A DNA stretch of 64,000 nucleotides from Actomonas sp051209155 (GCA_051209155.1 JBPJGB010000005.1); one strand, 5' to 3'. Positions 28,294 through 37,612 are shown, counted from the stretch's first letter. Made by a program: numbers and translations. Notes: generated by a model not told the origin, from the letters alone.

Positions 28294-30054
28294 GTGAACA
28301 CATCCCTGCCCACGCCGCCGACCGATGGCTTCACCGCCGAACAGAAGGAATACCTCCAAGGTTTCCTCGCCGGCGCCATCGCTTCGGGCCAGTTCGCCGC
28401 CTCAACCGACCTAGGCCGCCCGCTTGCGGGCGCTCCCGCGGCATCGGACCCGGCTACCGAAACGGTTTACGGCACCCCCATCGAGGACCTCTGCAAACCC
28501 GAGCTCATCAAGCGTGAGCTCAACGGCCTCGACGTGTGGGACCGCCTCGTCGCCCACGCCAACGGCAACCAATTCCCCGACGAAGCCGACTGCTTCCGTT
28601 TCAAGTTCTACGGCCTCTTCCACGTCGCCCCCGCCCAAAACAGCTTCATGTGCCGCCTGCGCATTCCCGCCGGCATTCTGACCAGCACCCAGCTGCGGGG
28701 TCTCGCCGACCTCGCCGACGACCTTGGCAACGGCCGCCTCGACATCACCACACGCAACAATATCCAACTCCGCGAGTTCGCGCCGAAGGACATCGTCAAC
28801 GTCCTCACCCGCGTGCAGGACCTCGGCCTCACCTCCAAGGGTTCCGGCGCCGACAACATCCGCAACATCACCGCCACCCCCACCGCCGGCTTCGATCGCG
28901 ACGAACTCCTCGACGTGCGCCCCTACGCCAAGGCACTGCACCACACCATTCTCAACCAACGCGACCTCTACGGCCTGCCCCGCAAATTCAACATCGCCTT
29001 CGACGGCGGCGGCTCCATCTCCGCCGCCGCCGACACCAACGACATCGGCTTCTTCGCCGTCCGCGTGGGCGAAGGTCACGCGGACATCGAACCTGGCATC
29101 TACTTTCGCGTTCAGCTCGGCGGCATCACCGGCCACCAGGATTTCGCCCGCGACACCGGCCTCTTGATCAAGCCCGACCAAGCCGTCCCTCTCGCCGTGG
29201 CCATGGTCCGCGTCTTCGTCGAGAACGGCGACCGCACCAACCGCAAAAAGGCCCGCCTTAAATACCTGCTCGAAAAATGGGGTGACGAAAAATTCGTCGA
29301 GGAGAGCGCCAAGCGCGTCGCCTTCCCGCTCCAGCGCCTGCCGCTCGAGGCCTGCGCACCGCGCAAGCCCGTGCTCAAGCATGGCCACCTCGGCACCTAC
29401 CGCCAGGCCCAGCGTGGCCTCAACTACATTGGTCCGGTTGTGCCCGTCGGTCAGCTCGCATCGTGGCAGGCCCGCCGCGTCGCCGATCTCGCCGATCATT
29501 TCGGCCAGGGCGAGATTCGCCTCACCGTCTGGCAAAACTTCCTCATCCCGCACATCCACGACGCCTTCGTCGCCAGCGTGGAGACCAGCCTCGAGCGCAT
29601 GGGCCTCACCACCAAGGCTTCCACCTGCGCCGGCTGCGTCATCGCCTGCACCGGCAACCAGGGCTGCAAATACGCCGCCGCCGACACCAAGGGCCACGCC
29701 GTGACCCTCATGAAGCACCTGCGCAGTCGCCTCGAGGAGCTCGCCTTCCCCGTCAATATCCACCTCACCGGCTGCGCCCACTCCTGCGCCCAGCACTACT
29801 GCGGCGATCTCGGCGGCATCGCCACCAAACTCAAGGACGGCCGCGAGGGTTACCACATCGTGCTCGGCGGCGGCATGGACCAGGAGCAGGGCATCGCCCG
29901 CGAAATCTTCAAGGGCGTCGGCCACGACGAGCTCCCCGCCCTCTTCGATCGCATCCTCAATACGTATCAGACTTCCCACGACAGCGGCGAAACCTTCGTT
30001 CAATGGACCCGCCGCCACAGCGTGGGCGAACTTCAGGAGCTCTTTTCCGCATGA
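28294..30054 (+). CDS. Siroheme nitrite reductase (NirA-like)
   Basis: A 586-residue siroheme and [4Fe-4S] enzyme of the nitrite/sulfite reductase family, expected to reduce nitrite to ammonium in the cytoplasm. Cluster/siroheme ligands are Cys452 and Cys458 (ACTGNQGC) and Cys494 and Cys498 (GCAHSC). CTGNQ rather than the sulfite-reductase wording, plus the gene context, favours nitrite. The protein has the usual duplicated half-domains. The start codon is GTG at 28294. The N-terminus has a motif FTAEQKEYLQGFLAGA that recurs in the downstream flavoprotein, and a linker (about residues 40-50) encoded by a palindromic GC-rich repeat. The stop overlaps the flavoprotein start (ATGA), so the two are translationally coupled and very likely form one enzyme. 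Confidence 0.9.
   Translation: MNTSLPTPPTDGFTAEQKEYLQGFLAGAIASGQFAASTDLGRPLAGAPAASDPATETVYGTPIEDLCKPELIKRELNGLDVWDRLVAHANGNQFPDEADCFRFKFYGLFHVAPAQNSFMCRLRIPAGILTSTQLRGLADLADDLGNGRLDITTRNNIQLREFAPKDIVNVLTRVQDLGLTSKGSGADNIRNITATPTAGFDRDELLDVRPYAKALHHTILNQRDLYGLPRKFNIAFDGGGSISAAADTNDIGFFAVRVGEGHADIEPGIYFRVQLGGITGHQDFARDTGLLIKPDQAVPLAVAMVRVFVENGDRTNRKKARLKYLLEKWGDEKFVEESAKRVAFPLQRLPLEACAPRKPVLKHGHLGTYRQAQRGLNYIGPVVPVGQLASWQARRVADLADHFGQGEIRLTVWQNFLIPHIHDAFVASVETSLERMGLTTKASTCAGCVIACTGNQGCKYAAADTKGHAVTLMKHLRSRLEELAFPVNIHLTGCAHSCAQHYCGDLGGIATKLKDGREGYHIVLGGGMDQEQGIAREIFKGVGHDELPALFDRILNTYQTSHDSGETFVQWTRRHSVGELQELFSA
28417..28432. repeat. Short palindromic repeat inside the NirA-like gene
   Basis: CGCCCGCTTGCGGGCG is a perfect 7-bp-arm palindrome around TT. 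It is in frame within the poorly conserved linker after the N-terminal motif of the nitrite reductase. The same core (gcccgcttgcg) occurs in the repeat at 38886-39032. Confidence 0.55.
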
Positions 30055-31757
30055 ACCCGACCGTGCCCTTCGTTCCCGACAGCGCCCCCTTCACGCCCGC
30101 CCAACGCGCCTGGCTCAACGGTTTCTTTGCCGGCGCCTTCTCCCGCGCGCCGTTGGATCAAGCCACCGCGGCCGCGCCCGCCGCAGCACCGCTGACCATT
30201 CTCTGGGGCTCCCAAACCGGCACCGCCGAGTCCCTCGCCAAGCAGGCCGCCAAGAGCGCAACCGCCAAAGGCTTCGCGCCGACGATTGTGGACATGGCCA
30301 ACGCGTCACCTGCCGAACTGGCCCAACATCAGAACGTGCTCGTCATCACCAGCACCTACGGAGACGGCGAGCCACCGGACAACGCCAAGTCGCTGCACGA
30401 CGCGGTGCTGGCCGACGGTGCGCCGGCCTTGCCCGCCAGCTTGCGCTACAGCGTCTGCGCCCTCGGCGACACCAACTACGAACTCTTTTGCCAGTGCGGC
30501 AAAAACTTCGACGACGCCTTCGCCAAACTGGGGGCCACCCGCATCGCCGATCGCGTCGATTGTGACGTCGACTATGATGACGCCTTCGCGGCTTGGCTCG
30601 ACACCTCGCTCTCCGCTCTGGGCGCAGCCGGGGTTCCCGCCGCTGAGCTCACACCGGCGGCGGCTGAAACCACCACACCGACCTACGGGAAGAAGAACCC
30701 GTTTCCCGCCCCGGTGCTGACGGTGCGCAACCTCAATGGCGCGGGCTCGGCCAAGGAAGTGAACCACGTCGAGTTTTCCCTCGCCGGCAGTGGCCTCACC
30801 TACGAAGCCGGCGATGCGCTCGCCGTCATTCCGCAAAACTGCCCCGCACTAGTCGCCGCCGTCCTCACCGCCCTCGGCTGTGATGGCGAAGAGGCGGTCA
30901 ACACGCCCACCGGGGAGTTGCCACTGCGCACCGCGCTCACCACCGCCTACGACCTCGGCAAGCCCACCAAGGCCTTGCTCGAGACGCTCGGCCTCACCGC
31001 TACCGATACAATCCTCGACGTCCTCGATGCCCTCACCGCGGCTGCTCCGGACTCAATCGAAAATCTAAAATCCCAAATCAAAAATCCCGCCTTCCTCCGG
31101 AAGCTGTCCCCTCGTCTCTATTCCATTTCCTCCAGCCCCCATGCCCACCCCGACCAAGTCCATCTCACCGTCGGCGCCGTCCGCTACGAGTCCGGCGGTC
31201 GCACGCGCAAAGGTGTTTGCTCCACCTTCCTTGCCGAACGCGCCCTGGCCGCTGGCACGGCTGGCGTCTTCGTTCACACGAACAAGGCCTTCCGCCCACC
31301 GTCCGATCCGACCAAACCCATGATCATGGTCGGCCCGGGCACCGGCATCGCGCCGTTCCGGGCCTTCCTCGAAGACCGCGCCGCCACCGGTGCCACCGGA
31401 CGCAACTGGCTCTTCTTCGGCGACCAACACGCCGCGACTGACTACCTTTACGCAGACCAGATCAAGGCTTGGCAGGACACCGGTGTGCTCGCCCGCGTCG
31501 ACACCGCCTTTTCCCGCGACCAAGCCCAGAAAGTCTACGTGCAGGACCGCATGCGCGAAGCCGGCGCCGAGCTCTGGCAATGGCTCGAGGACGGCGCGCA
31601 CTTCTACGTCTGCGGCGACGCCAAACGCATGGCCAAGGATGTCGACGCCGCGCTGCACGACATTGTCGCCGCCCATGGCGGCAAGACCGCTGAGGAAGCC
31701 GGCGCTTTCGTCAACGACCTCAAGGCCGCCAAGCGTTACGCCCGCGACGTCTACTGA
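30051..31757 (+). CDS. CysJ-like diflavin reductase partner of nitrite reductase
   Basis: A 568-residue diflavin reductase. After an N-terminal motif (FTPAQRAWLNGFFAGA, residues 14-29) comes a flavodoxin domain with FMN loop WGSQTGTAESLAKQ and STYGDGEPPDNA, a connecting FAD-binding domain with RLYSISSSP and GVCSTFLAERA, and an NADPH domain with GPGTGIAPFRAFLEDR, FFGDQHAATDYLY and VYVQDRM, ending in YARDVY as in CysJ. It should pass electrons from NADPH via FAD and FMN to the siroheme protein encoded just upstream. There is no sulfite reductase or sulfate gene nearby, so a role in nitrite reduction is inferred from coupling. An AT-rich repeat is embedded in frame in the linker near residue 340. 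It starts in a 4-bp overlap with the upstream gene. Confidence 0.9.
   Translation: MNPTVPFVPDSAPFTPAQRAWLNGFFAGAFSRAPLDQATAAAPAAAPLTILWGSQTGTAESLAKQAAKSATAKGFAPTIVDMANASPAELAQHQNVLVITSTYGDGEPPDNAKSLHDAVLADGAPALPASLRYSVCALGDTNYELFCQCGKNFDDAFAKLGATRIADRVDCDVDYDDAFAAWLDTSLSALGAAGVPAAELTPAAAETTTPTYGKKNPFPAPVLTVRNLNGAGSAKEVNHVEFSLAGSGLTYEAGDALAVIPQNCPALVAAVLTALGCDGEEAVNTPTGELPLRTALTTAYDLGKPTKALLETLGLTATDTILDVLDALTAAAPDSIENLKSQIKNPAFLRKLSPRLYSISSSPHAHPDQVHLTVGAVRYESGGRTRKGVCSTFLAERALAAGTAGVFVHTNKAFRPPSDPTKPMIMVGPGTGIAPFRAFLEDRAATGATGRNWLFFGDQHAATDYLYADQIKAWQDTGVLARVDTAFSRDQAQKVYVQDRMREAGAELWQWLEDGAHFYVCGDAKRMAKDVDAALHDIVAAHGGKTAEEAGAFVNDLKAAKRYARDVY
31053..31087. repeat. AT-rich dispersed mini-repeat in frame inside the flavoprotein gene
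   Basis: A run of aatctaaaatcccaaatc and aaaaatccc words interrupts a gene of otherwise very high GC content and encodes SIENLKSQIKNP, just before the conserved RLYSISSSP. The wording is that of dispersed intergenic repeats known from Verrucomicrobiota. It lies in a linker where insertion would be tolerated. Confidence 0.6.
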
Positions 31758-31811
31758 CCCCACCCGCGTCGCGTTCCCCATTCACTTTTCCCTCTCATTT
31801 CTCCCTCCGAA

Positions 31812-33299
31812 TTGATCGCTCCGGGCAAACCTCACTTGTTGGCGCTGGTCGACGAACTCCTGGCCGAGCAGCAAACGCTGCAGACGCCGGTCGCGCGTTT
31901 TTCGCGCGTGCATGAGTCCGCGACCCTGCCCGACCTCGAGCCGGTTTACCGCGATCTCATTCCCCTCACCGCCCCCGGTCCGGGCGAACAATACGCCTTC
32001 GAGGTCGACCTCGACTCCTGCTCCGGCTGCAAGGCCTGCGTGGCCGGATGCCACTCGCTGAACGGACTCGACGACGATGAAACCTGGCGCGACGTCGGCC
32101 ACCTCATCGGCGGCGACGAAGCTCACCCCTTCCAGCAGACCATCACCTCGGCCTGCCACCACTGCGCCGATCCTGGGTGCCTCACCGGTTGCCCCGTGCT
32201 CGCCTACGACAAGGATCCGATCACCGGCATCGTGCGGCACCTCGACGACCAATGCATCGGCTGCAGCTACTGCATTCTGAAGTGCCCGTATGACGTGCCC
32301 AAATACAACGAGCGCCTCGGGATTGTCCGCAAATGCGACATGTGCCACGGCCGCCTCTCCGAGGGTGAGGCCCCCGCCTGCGTGCAGGCCTGCCCCACCC
32401 GCGCGATCAAAATCGTGAAGGTCGCCATCGACCTCAACGGCTCCCGCCCCCGCGTCGATACGTCGGACTTCCTCGCCGCCGCCCCGGATCCGGACTTCAC
32501 CCGCCCCACCACGCGCTACGTCAGCCGCCGCACCTTGCCCGACAACCTGCGACCCGCCGATGCCGCCACGCCGCAAGTGCAACCGGCCCACCTCCCGCTG
32601 GTTGTTCTCCTCGTCGCCACGCAGGTCGCGCTCGGGTTCAGTTTCGCCGCGCCGTTCGCAGCGTCACCCTGGATCGGATACGCCGCCCTCGGTCTCGCGG
32701 CCATCGGCCTCTTGGCCAGTGTCGTCCACCTGGGTCGCCCCTTGCGCGCCTGGCGCGTCTTCCTCGGCTTGGGCCGTTCCTGGCTCAGCCGTGAGGCCGT
32801 CCTCTTCGGTCTGTGGTTCCCCCTGCTCGCCGCCACCACGCTCTTCCCCGCGCAGGTGCCGGCGCTGCCCGCCGCGCTCATCGGCACGATCGCGGTCTTC
32901 TGCTCGGCCATGATCTACATCGACACGCCCCGTCGCTTCTGGCGCGCGCCCGCCACGGCCATCCGCATGGGCGGCACCGTCGCCGTCGCCGCCACCTTGC
33001 CTGGACTCCCCCTGCTGGCCGCCGCGCTGCTGCTCGCGAAAGGTGTCTTTGAACACCGACAACGCCGCCAAGCCACCCCCTCCGCCCACCTCCTCCGCAC
33101 CCAACTCGCCCCAGTTTTCACCGCCCGCTTCCTCCTCTTAATCAGCGCTTTCGGTGCCATTGTAACCTATTGGGTTACAAACTTACTGGCCGTGGGTTTG
33201 GTTGCGGCGGTGGCTTGGTTGAGCGGTGAGCTATTGGAGCGCTACCTTTATTTCCGCGCGGTCGACGCCGCCAAGATGCCGGGGGTGGCCGCGTCATGA
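31812..33299 (+). CDS. DmsB-DmsC fusion: iron-sulfur and membrane anchor subunit
   Basis: A 495-residue fusion. Residues about 60-205 carry four ferredoxin-type Cys clusters (CSGCKACVAGC, CHHCADPGCLTGCP, CIGCSYCILKCPYD, CDMC...CVQACP), as in DmsB/NarH-type electron-transfer subunits. Residues about 255-490 form eight or so membrane helices like the DmsC quinol-oxidising anchor (including HLGRPLRAWRVFLGLGRSWLSRE, the typical conserved segment). It should take electrons from membrane quinol to the nitrate reductase encoded immediately downstream, overlapping by 4 bp (ATGA). There is no Tat signal, so the iron-sulfur part faces the cytoplasm. The start is a TTG at 31812; a different start within the first 20 residues is possible. 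Confidence 0.88.
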   Translation: MIAPGKPHLLALVDELLAEQQTLQTPVARFSRVHESATLPDLEPVYRDLIPLTAPGPGEQYAFEVDLDSCSGCKACVAGCHSLNGLDDDETWRDVGHLIGGDEAHPFQQTITSACHHCADPGCLTGCPVLAYDKDPITGIVRHLDDQCIGCSYCILKCPYDVPKYNERLGIVRKCDMCHGRLSEGEAPACVQACPTRAIKIVKVAIDLNGSRPRVDTSDFLAAAPDPDFTRPTTRYVSRRTLPDNLRPADAATPQVQPAHLPLVVLLVATQVALGFSFAAPFAASPWIGYAALGLAAIGLLASVVHLGRPLRAWRVFLGLGRSWLSREAVLFGLWFPLLAATTLFPAQVPALPAALIGTIAVFCSAMIYIDTPRRFWRAPATAIRMGGTVAVAATLPGLPLLAAALLLAKGVFEHRQRRQATPSAHLLRTQLAPVFTARFLLLISAFGAIVTYWVTNLLAVGLVAAVAWLSGELLERYLYFRAVDAAKMPGVAAS

Positions 33300-35566
33300 A
33301 TCCGGCGCTGCAGCAGATTCTCCGCCCGCTCGAAGGGCCGACCACCGCCGAATTGGTGCAGCAACCCGGGCAATTTGGCCTCGGCCGCGTGCCGGCAAAG
33401 GTCGCGCCCGCCGCCACGGTGCGCTCCATCTGTGGCTTTTGCGCCACCGGCTGCGGACTCAAGGTGCACCTCGACCGCGACGGCGCCGCGATCAACCTCA
33501 CCCCGGACACCGCCTACCCGGTCAATCTCGGCATGGCCTGTCCCAAGGGTTGGGAAGCGCTCACCCCCCTGCAGGCGAACGACCGCGCGACCACGCCGCT
33601 GCTGCGCGATCCGTCGAGCGGCACCTTGCGCCCCACCGATTGGTCGACCGCGCTGAGCACCTTCGTGGAACGCATGAGCGGCGTGCAGGAACGACACGGG
33701 CAACACAGCATCGCCTTTCTTTCCACCGGCCAGATCCCCACCGAGGAAATGGCCCTGCTCGGCGCGCTGTTCAAGTTCGGAATGGGCGGTCTGCACGCCG
33801 ACAGCAATACGCGGCAATGCATGGCCACGGCCCACACCGCCTACAAACAGGCCTTCGGTTTCGACGCCCCGCCCTACACCTACGCCGATTTTGAGCACAG
33901 CGACGTGTTGGTCTTCGTCGGCGCCAACCCGGCCATTGCCCACCCCATCATGTGGCAGCGCGTGATGCGCAACCCCCACTCCCCGCGCATCGTCGTCATC
34001 GACCCCCGGCGCACCGAGACCGCGATGGCGGCGAGCGATCACTACGCGGTCCAACCCAAGAGCGACCTCTGGCTGCTCCACGGCGTCCTGCACGAATTGA
34101 TCGCCCGCGGCTGGATCGATCGCGACTTCGTCGATGCGCACACCTCCGGTTACGAGGACCTGGTGGAGTTCATCGTGCACTACGCCCCCGAGCGCTGCGC
34201 CGTGGAATGCGGCATTCCGGCCGAACGTATTCGCGAACTGGCTACACTGATTCATCGAGGCAAGGCGGTGTCGTTCTGGTGGACGATGGGTGTCAATCAG
34301 GGTCACCAGTCGACCCGCCTGACCCAGGCCCTGATCAACCTCGCTTTGGTCACCGGCAACATCGGTCGCCCGGGCACCGGGGCCAACTCCATCACCGGCC
34401 AGTGCAACGCCATGGGCTCGCGCCTCTTTGGCAACACCACCTCGCTCTTCGGTGGTCGCAGTTTCGAGAACCCGGACCACCGCCGCGGGGTCGCCGCCGA
34501 ACTCGGCATTCCGGCGACGACCATTCCGGACCGCCCTTCGATGGCCTACGACCAAATCATCGACGGCATCGAAACCGGCACGATCCGCGGACTCTGGGTC
34601 ATTGCCACCAACCCCGCCCATTCGTGGATCAATCAGGGCCGCTTCGCCCGCCTGCGCGAGAAACTCGATTTCCTCGTGGTGCAGGACATGTATGCGACCA
34701 CCGAGACGGCCCGCATGGCCGACCTCGTGCTGCCCGCCGCCGGCTGGGGCGAGAAAGACGGCACCTTCATCAACTCCGAGCGCCGCATCGGTGTCGTCCG
34801 TAAAGTCGCCCGCGCCCCCGGCCAGGCCCTGGCGGATTTCTCCATCTTTAAACTCATCGCCGAGGCCTGGGGCTGCGGGGCGATGTTTGAAGCATGGTCG
34901 ACGCCGGAGGCGACCTTTCAGTCGCTGGCTCGCTTAACGCGCGGCCAACCCTGCGACATCTCCGGCATCACCTCCTACGACATGTTGCAGCAGGCCGGCG
35001 GCATTCAATGGCCGTTCCCTGCCACGGCCAATGCGCAACCACCCCGCAACTCCAGCAGTCGGCGCATCGCCGCGGTCGCCCCCGAGCCCGAGCACCCGTG
35101 CCCGCAGGAGCGTCGGCTCTTCGCCGACGGTCACTTCTTCACGACCGATGGTCGCGCCCGGTTGATCTTCGAGGCACCGACGAAGCCACCCGAGGCGCCC
35201 TGTGCCGATTACCCCCTGTGGCTGAACACCGGGCGCGGATCCTCCGCCCAATGGCACACCGGCACCCGCACCAACAAGAGTGAAGTGCTCAATCGCCTTG
35301 CGCCTCGCCAGCTTCACGTCGAACTCAACCCATCCGACGCCGCGCGTCTGGGGGTCGCCGATGGCGCCCTCGTCACCGTGGCCTCGCGGCGCGACCGGCT
35401 AACGGCCCGGGCCTTGCTCACTCCCACTGTCGCCGCCGGTCAGGTCTTTTTGCCCATGCACTTTGCGACGGTGAACCGGTTGACCTATCCCGCCTTTGAC
35501 CCGCATTCGCGGCAGCCCAGCTACAAAGCCTGCGCCGTCCACGTGTCGCCGGCGCCCGCCACTTAG
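33296..35566 (+). CDS. nasA: Molybdopterin nitrate reductase, assimilatory (NasA-like)
   Basis: Catalytic subunit of 756 residues that reduces nitrate to nitrite with bis-MGD molybdenum cofactor. The N-terminal [4Fe-4S] ligands are Cys46, Cys49, Cys53 and Cys82, with Lys84 in CPKG for electron transfer. Family segments include FLSTGQIPTEEMALLGAL, GMGGLHADSNTRQCMATAHTAYKQAFG (with Cys at the Mo-ligand region), TMGVNQGHQSTR and TGNIGRPGTGANSITGQCNAMG, all typical of Nas/NarB. No Tat signal peptide is present, so it is cytoplasmic. NasA usually takes electrons from ferredoxin or an NADH flavoprotein (NasB); here the coupled upstream gene is a quinol-type DmsB-DmsC fusion, an unusual electron supply. 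Start at the ATG overlapping the stop of that gene. Confidence 0.92.
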   Translation: MNPALQQILRPLEGPTTAELVQQPGQFGLGRVPAKVAPAATVRSICGFCATGCGLKVHLDRDGAAINLTPDTAYPVNLGMACPKGWEALTPLQANDRATTPLLRDPSSGTLRPTDWSTALSTFVERMSGVQERHGQHSIAFLSTGQIPTEEMALLGALFKFGMGGLHADSNTRQCMATAHTAYKQAFGFDAPPYTYADFEHSDVLVFVGANPAIAHPIMWQRVMRNPHSPRIVVIDPRRTETAMAASDHYAVQPKSDLWLLHGVLHELIARGWIDRDFVDAHTSGYEDLVEFIVHYAPERCAVECGIPAERIRELATLIHRGKAVSFWWTMGVNQGHQSTRLTQALINLALVTGNIGRPGTGANSITGQCNAMGSRLFGNTTSLFGGRSFENPDHRRGVAAELGIPATTIPDRPSMAYDQIIDGIETGTIRGLWVIATNPAHSWINQGRFARLREKLDFLVVQDMYATTETARMADLVLPAAGWGEKDGTFINSERRIGVVRKVARAPGQALADFSIFKLIAEAWGCGAMFEAWSTPEATFQSLARLTRGQPCDISGITSYDMLQQAGGIQWPFPATANAQPPRNSSSRRIAAVAPEPEHPCPQERRLFADGHFFTTDGRARLIFEAPTKPPEAPCADYPLWLNTGRGSSAQWHTGTRTNKSEVLNRLAPRQLHVELNPSDAARLGVADGALVTVASRRDRLTARALLTPTVAAGQVFLPMHFATVNRLTYPAFDPHSRQPSYKACAVHVSPAPAT

Positions 35567-35648
35567 CCAAAGTTCATCTTAAGTCCGCTCGAATCGGGCC
35601 GATTCGACTCAGGTGGCGGTGCCCAGGTTTGCCGTCCCTCCCAATCCC

Positions 35649-37511
35649 ATGAGTTCGGCCCAAACCAATCGACTGCGATTTACCCTCGTGATCATTGCCT
35701 GCGCAATGGTGCCGGTATTGGCCACCAATGCTTTCATCGCGCAGGCGCGCTACCAAGAGGAGCGTCACCGGGCCGAAACCGCACTCGAGCAAACCGCCCG
35801 TTCACGCCACGGCGTGCTGGACCTTTTCCTTCACGAACAAATCGCCGCCGTCACCAGCCTCGCCAGCGATGACCGCGTCCGTGACGCCCTCCTCAACGGC
35901 GCTGACCCGGCTCCGGCGCTCGATGCCATTCGCACCTTGCAGGAAGCCCATTGGGGCCCAAGTCATCACATCTTCGTGACCGACGAAAAGGGGCATGTCG
36001 TGCTCAGTCCCGGCCATCGCGAGACGGGAAGTTCGCACTCCGGACAGGATCTCTCCGGAAACACGTTCTTGGGCCAAGGCCAACGTGAGCCCATCGTCAC
36101 CGACTTCCACGCCTTCGCCGAAAAGGACCATAATCACCAACTCTCGATCGCCCCGGTCATCGACGACGCGGGCAAACTTCGCGGTCAGGTCGTGATGGAA
36201 ATCAGCATCGATTTCATCACCGCCATGCTCAACCGCGGCCTCAAGTTCGGCGAGTCCGGTCGGCTCTATCTCGCCGACCTCAACGGCAACGAAATCACGC
36301 ACGAGCGTCTCGACCCACAGCCCAAGCTTTCCCGCGAAACGCTTGCTCTCGCCAAGTCACGCGAACACACCGTCGGTCACTTCACCACCCCACAAGGCCA
36401 GACCGTCGTGGGCAGCTACCTCAAGCACCCCGATTTCCCCTGGTTTCTTGCCGCCGAAATCGACGAGGCCGAAGCCTTGGCCCCGGCGCAGGCCGCCCTG
36501 CAGCGCAGCTTTCTCGTGGCCGCCATCGCCCTCGCGGTCACCGCGATCGGACTTTTGGTGTCCGTCAATCGCATCATCGGCTTCTTCATCATCCGCCCCC
36601 TCGCCAGCACTTTCGCCGGCGTGACCGACAGCGTGTCCGTGCTCAAGGACCACGTGCGCATGATGTCCTCCAATGGCGTGCAACTCGCGAGCAGTTCCTC
36701 GGCTCAGGCCTCCATCCTCATGGATACGGTTGCCGCCGTGCAGGACCTCGCCAACAAAACCAAGGAGAACGCGACCAGCGCCGCCGAGCTCACCACCATC
36801 GCCTCCACCGCCCGCCAGTCGAGTGAAGCCGGCCAAGGCGAAACCCAGGACATGCTCGATCGGGTCCAAAGCCTCGGCCAGGCCAACGCGCAGGTGGCGG
36901 AGATCATCAAGACCATCGACGAGATCGCTTTCCAAACCAACCTTCTCGCCCTCAACGCCGCCGTCGAGGCCGCTCGCGCCGGTGAGGCCGGCGCCGGGTT
37001 CGCCGTCGTCGCCGAGGAGGTCCGCAGCCTCGCCCACCGCAGCGCCCAGGCCGCCCGCGAAACCGCGGATAAAATCGAAGCCTCCAAGGCCAACATGAGT
37101 CAGGGCGAGACGGCATCCCGCCACGTCAGCGACCGGCTCAATGAAATCCTCGGCCACGTCACCCAAGTGGATGAGTTTTCCTCCCGCATTGCTCACGCCA
37201 CCGGCGAACAGGACAACAGCATCCGCCACGTGAACTCCACCATGGGCCGTCTCGAAACCATCGCCGGCCAAAACGCCGCCGCCGCCGAAGAGACGGCCGC
37301 CGCCTCGACTGAAATTCTCCAGGAAGCCAACGAACTCGAGTCGCGCGTGAAGAAACTCCTGTCGCAGTTCGGCTACCACGCCAGCTCGCCCCAGGATCTG
37401 CCCGCGGCGGCCACCGCCACGCCCAAGCGCACCGCCAACGCCGCCACGCCCAGCACCGCGAAAGAGAAAGCCGCGGCTGACTACTTCGCCACCAACGTCG
37501 AGTTGTTCTGA
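35649..37511 (+). CDS. Methyl-accepting chemotaxis protein, dCache-like sensor
   Basis: Chemoreceptor of 620 residues. Helix 1 at about residues 8-28, a 260-residue periplasmic domain with the YLADLNGNE and VVGSYLKHPDFPWFL segments of double-Cache (dCache) sensors, helix 2 at about 287-310, then a long cytoplasmic coiled coil with the conserved hairpin tip EIAFQTNLLALNAAVEAARAGE starting at residue 425. The C-terminal tail is Ala/Thr/Pro-rich and lacks a clear CheR-docking pentapeptide. The start was set at ATG 35649, just before the first helix; an upstream GTG adds 12 residues. It lies 82 bp downstream of nitrate reductase in the same direction, so a nitrate-related ligand is possible, but this is conjecture. 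No che genes are nearby. Confidence 0.88.
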   Translation: MSSAQTNRLRFTLVIIACAMVPVLATNAFIAQARYQEERHRAETALEQTARSRHGVLDLFLHEQIAAVTSLASDDRVRDALLNGADPAPALDAIRTLQEAHWGPSHHIFVTDEKGHVVLSPGHRETGSSHSGQDLSGNTFLGQGQREPIVTDFHAFAEKDHNHQLSIAPVIDDAGKLRGQVVMEISIDFITAMLNRGLKFGESGRLYLADLNGNEITHERLDPQPKLSRETLALAKSREHTVGHFTTPQGQTVVGSYLKHPDFPWFLAAEIDEAEALAPAQAALQRSFLVAAIALAVTAIGLLVSVNRIIGFFIIRPLASTFAGVTDSVSVLKDHVRMMSSNGVQLASSSSAQASILMDTVAAVQDLANKTKENATSAAELTTIASTARQSSEAGQGETQDMLDRVQSLGQANAQVAEIIKTIDEIAFQTNLLALNAAVEAARAGEAGAGFAVVAEEVRSLAHRSAQAARETADKIEASKANMSQGETASRHVSDRLNEILGHVTQVDEFSSRIAHATGEQDNSIRHVNSTMGRLETIAGQNAAAAEETAAASTEILQEANELESRVKKLLSQFGYHASSPQDLPAAATATPKRTANAATPSTAKEKAAADYFATNVELF

Positions 37512-37612
37512 CGCAGTCCCGCTGAGGCCGCCGCGTGCCCCGCTCCGCGCCGCAGCTCAAATGTCACGGGCGGCGCATTGCCAAGTCAGGTCCACTTGCC
37601 CACCGTCCGCGC

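Noticed and set aside
28411..30018. Long minus-strand frame opposite the nitrite reductase gene
   Set aside because: The plus-strand product has unmistakable siroheme and Fe-S motifs; the antisense frame is an Ala/Gly/Val/Asp-rich shadow.
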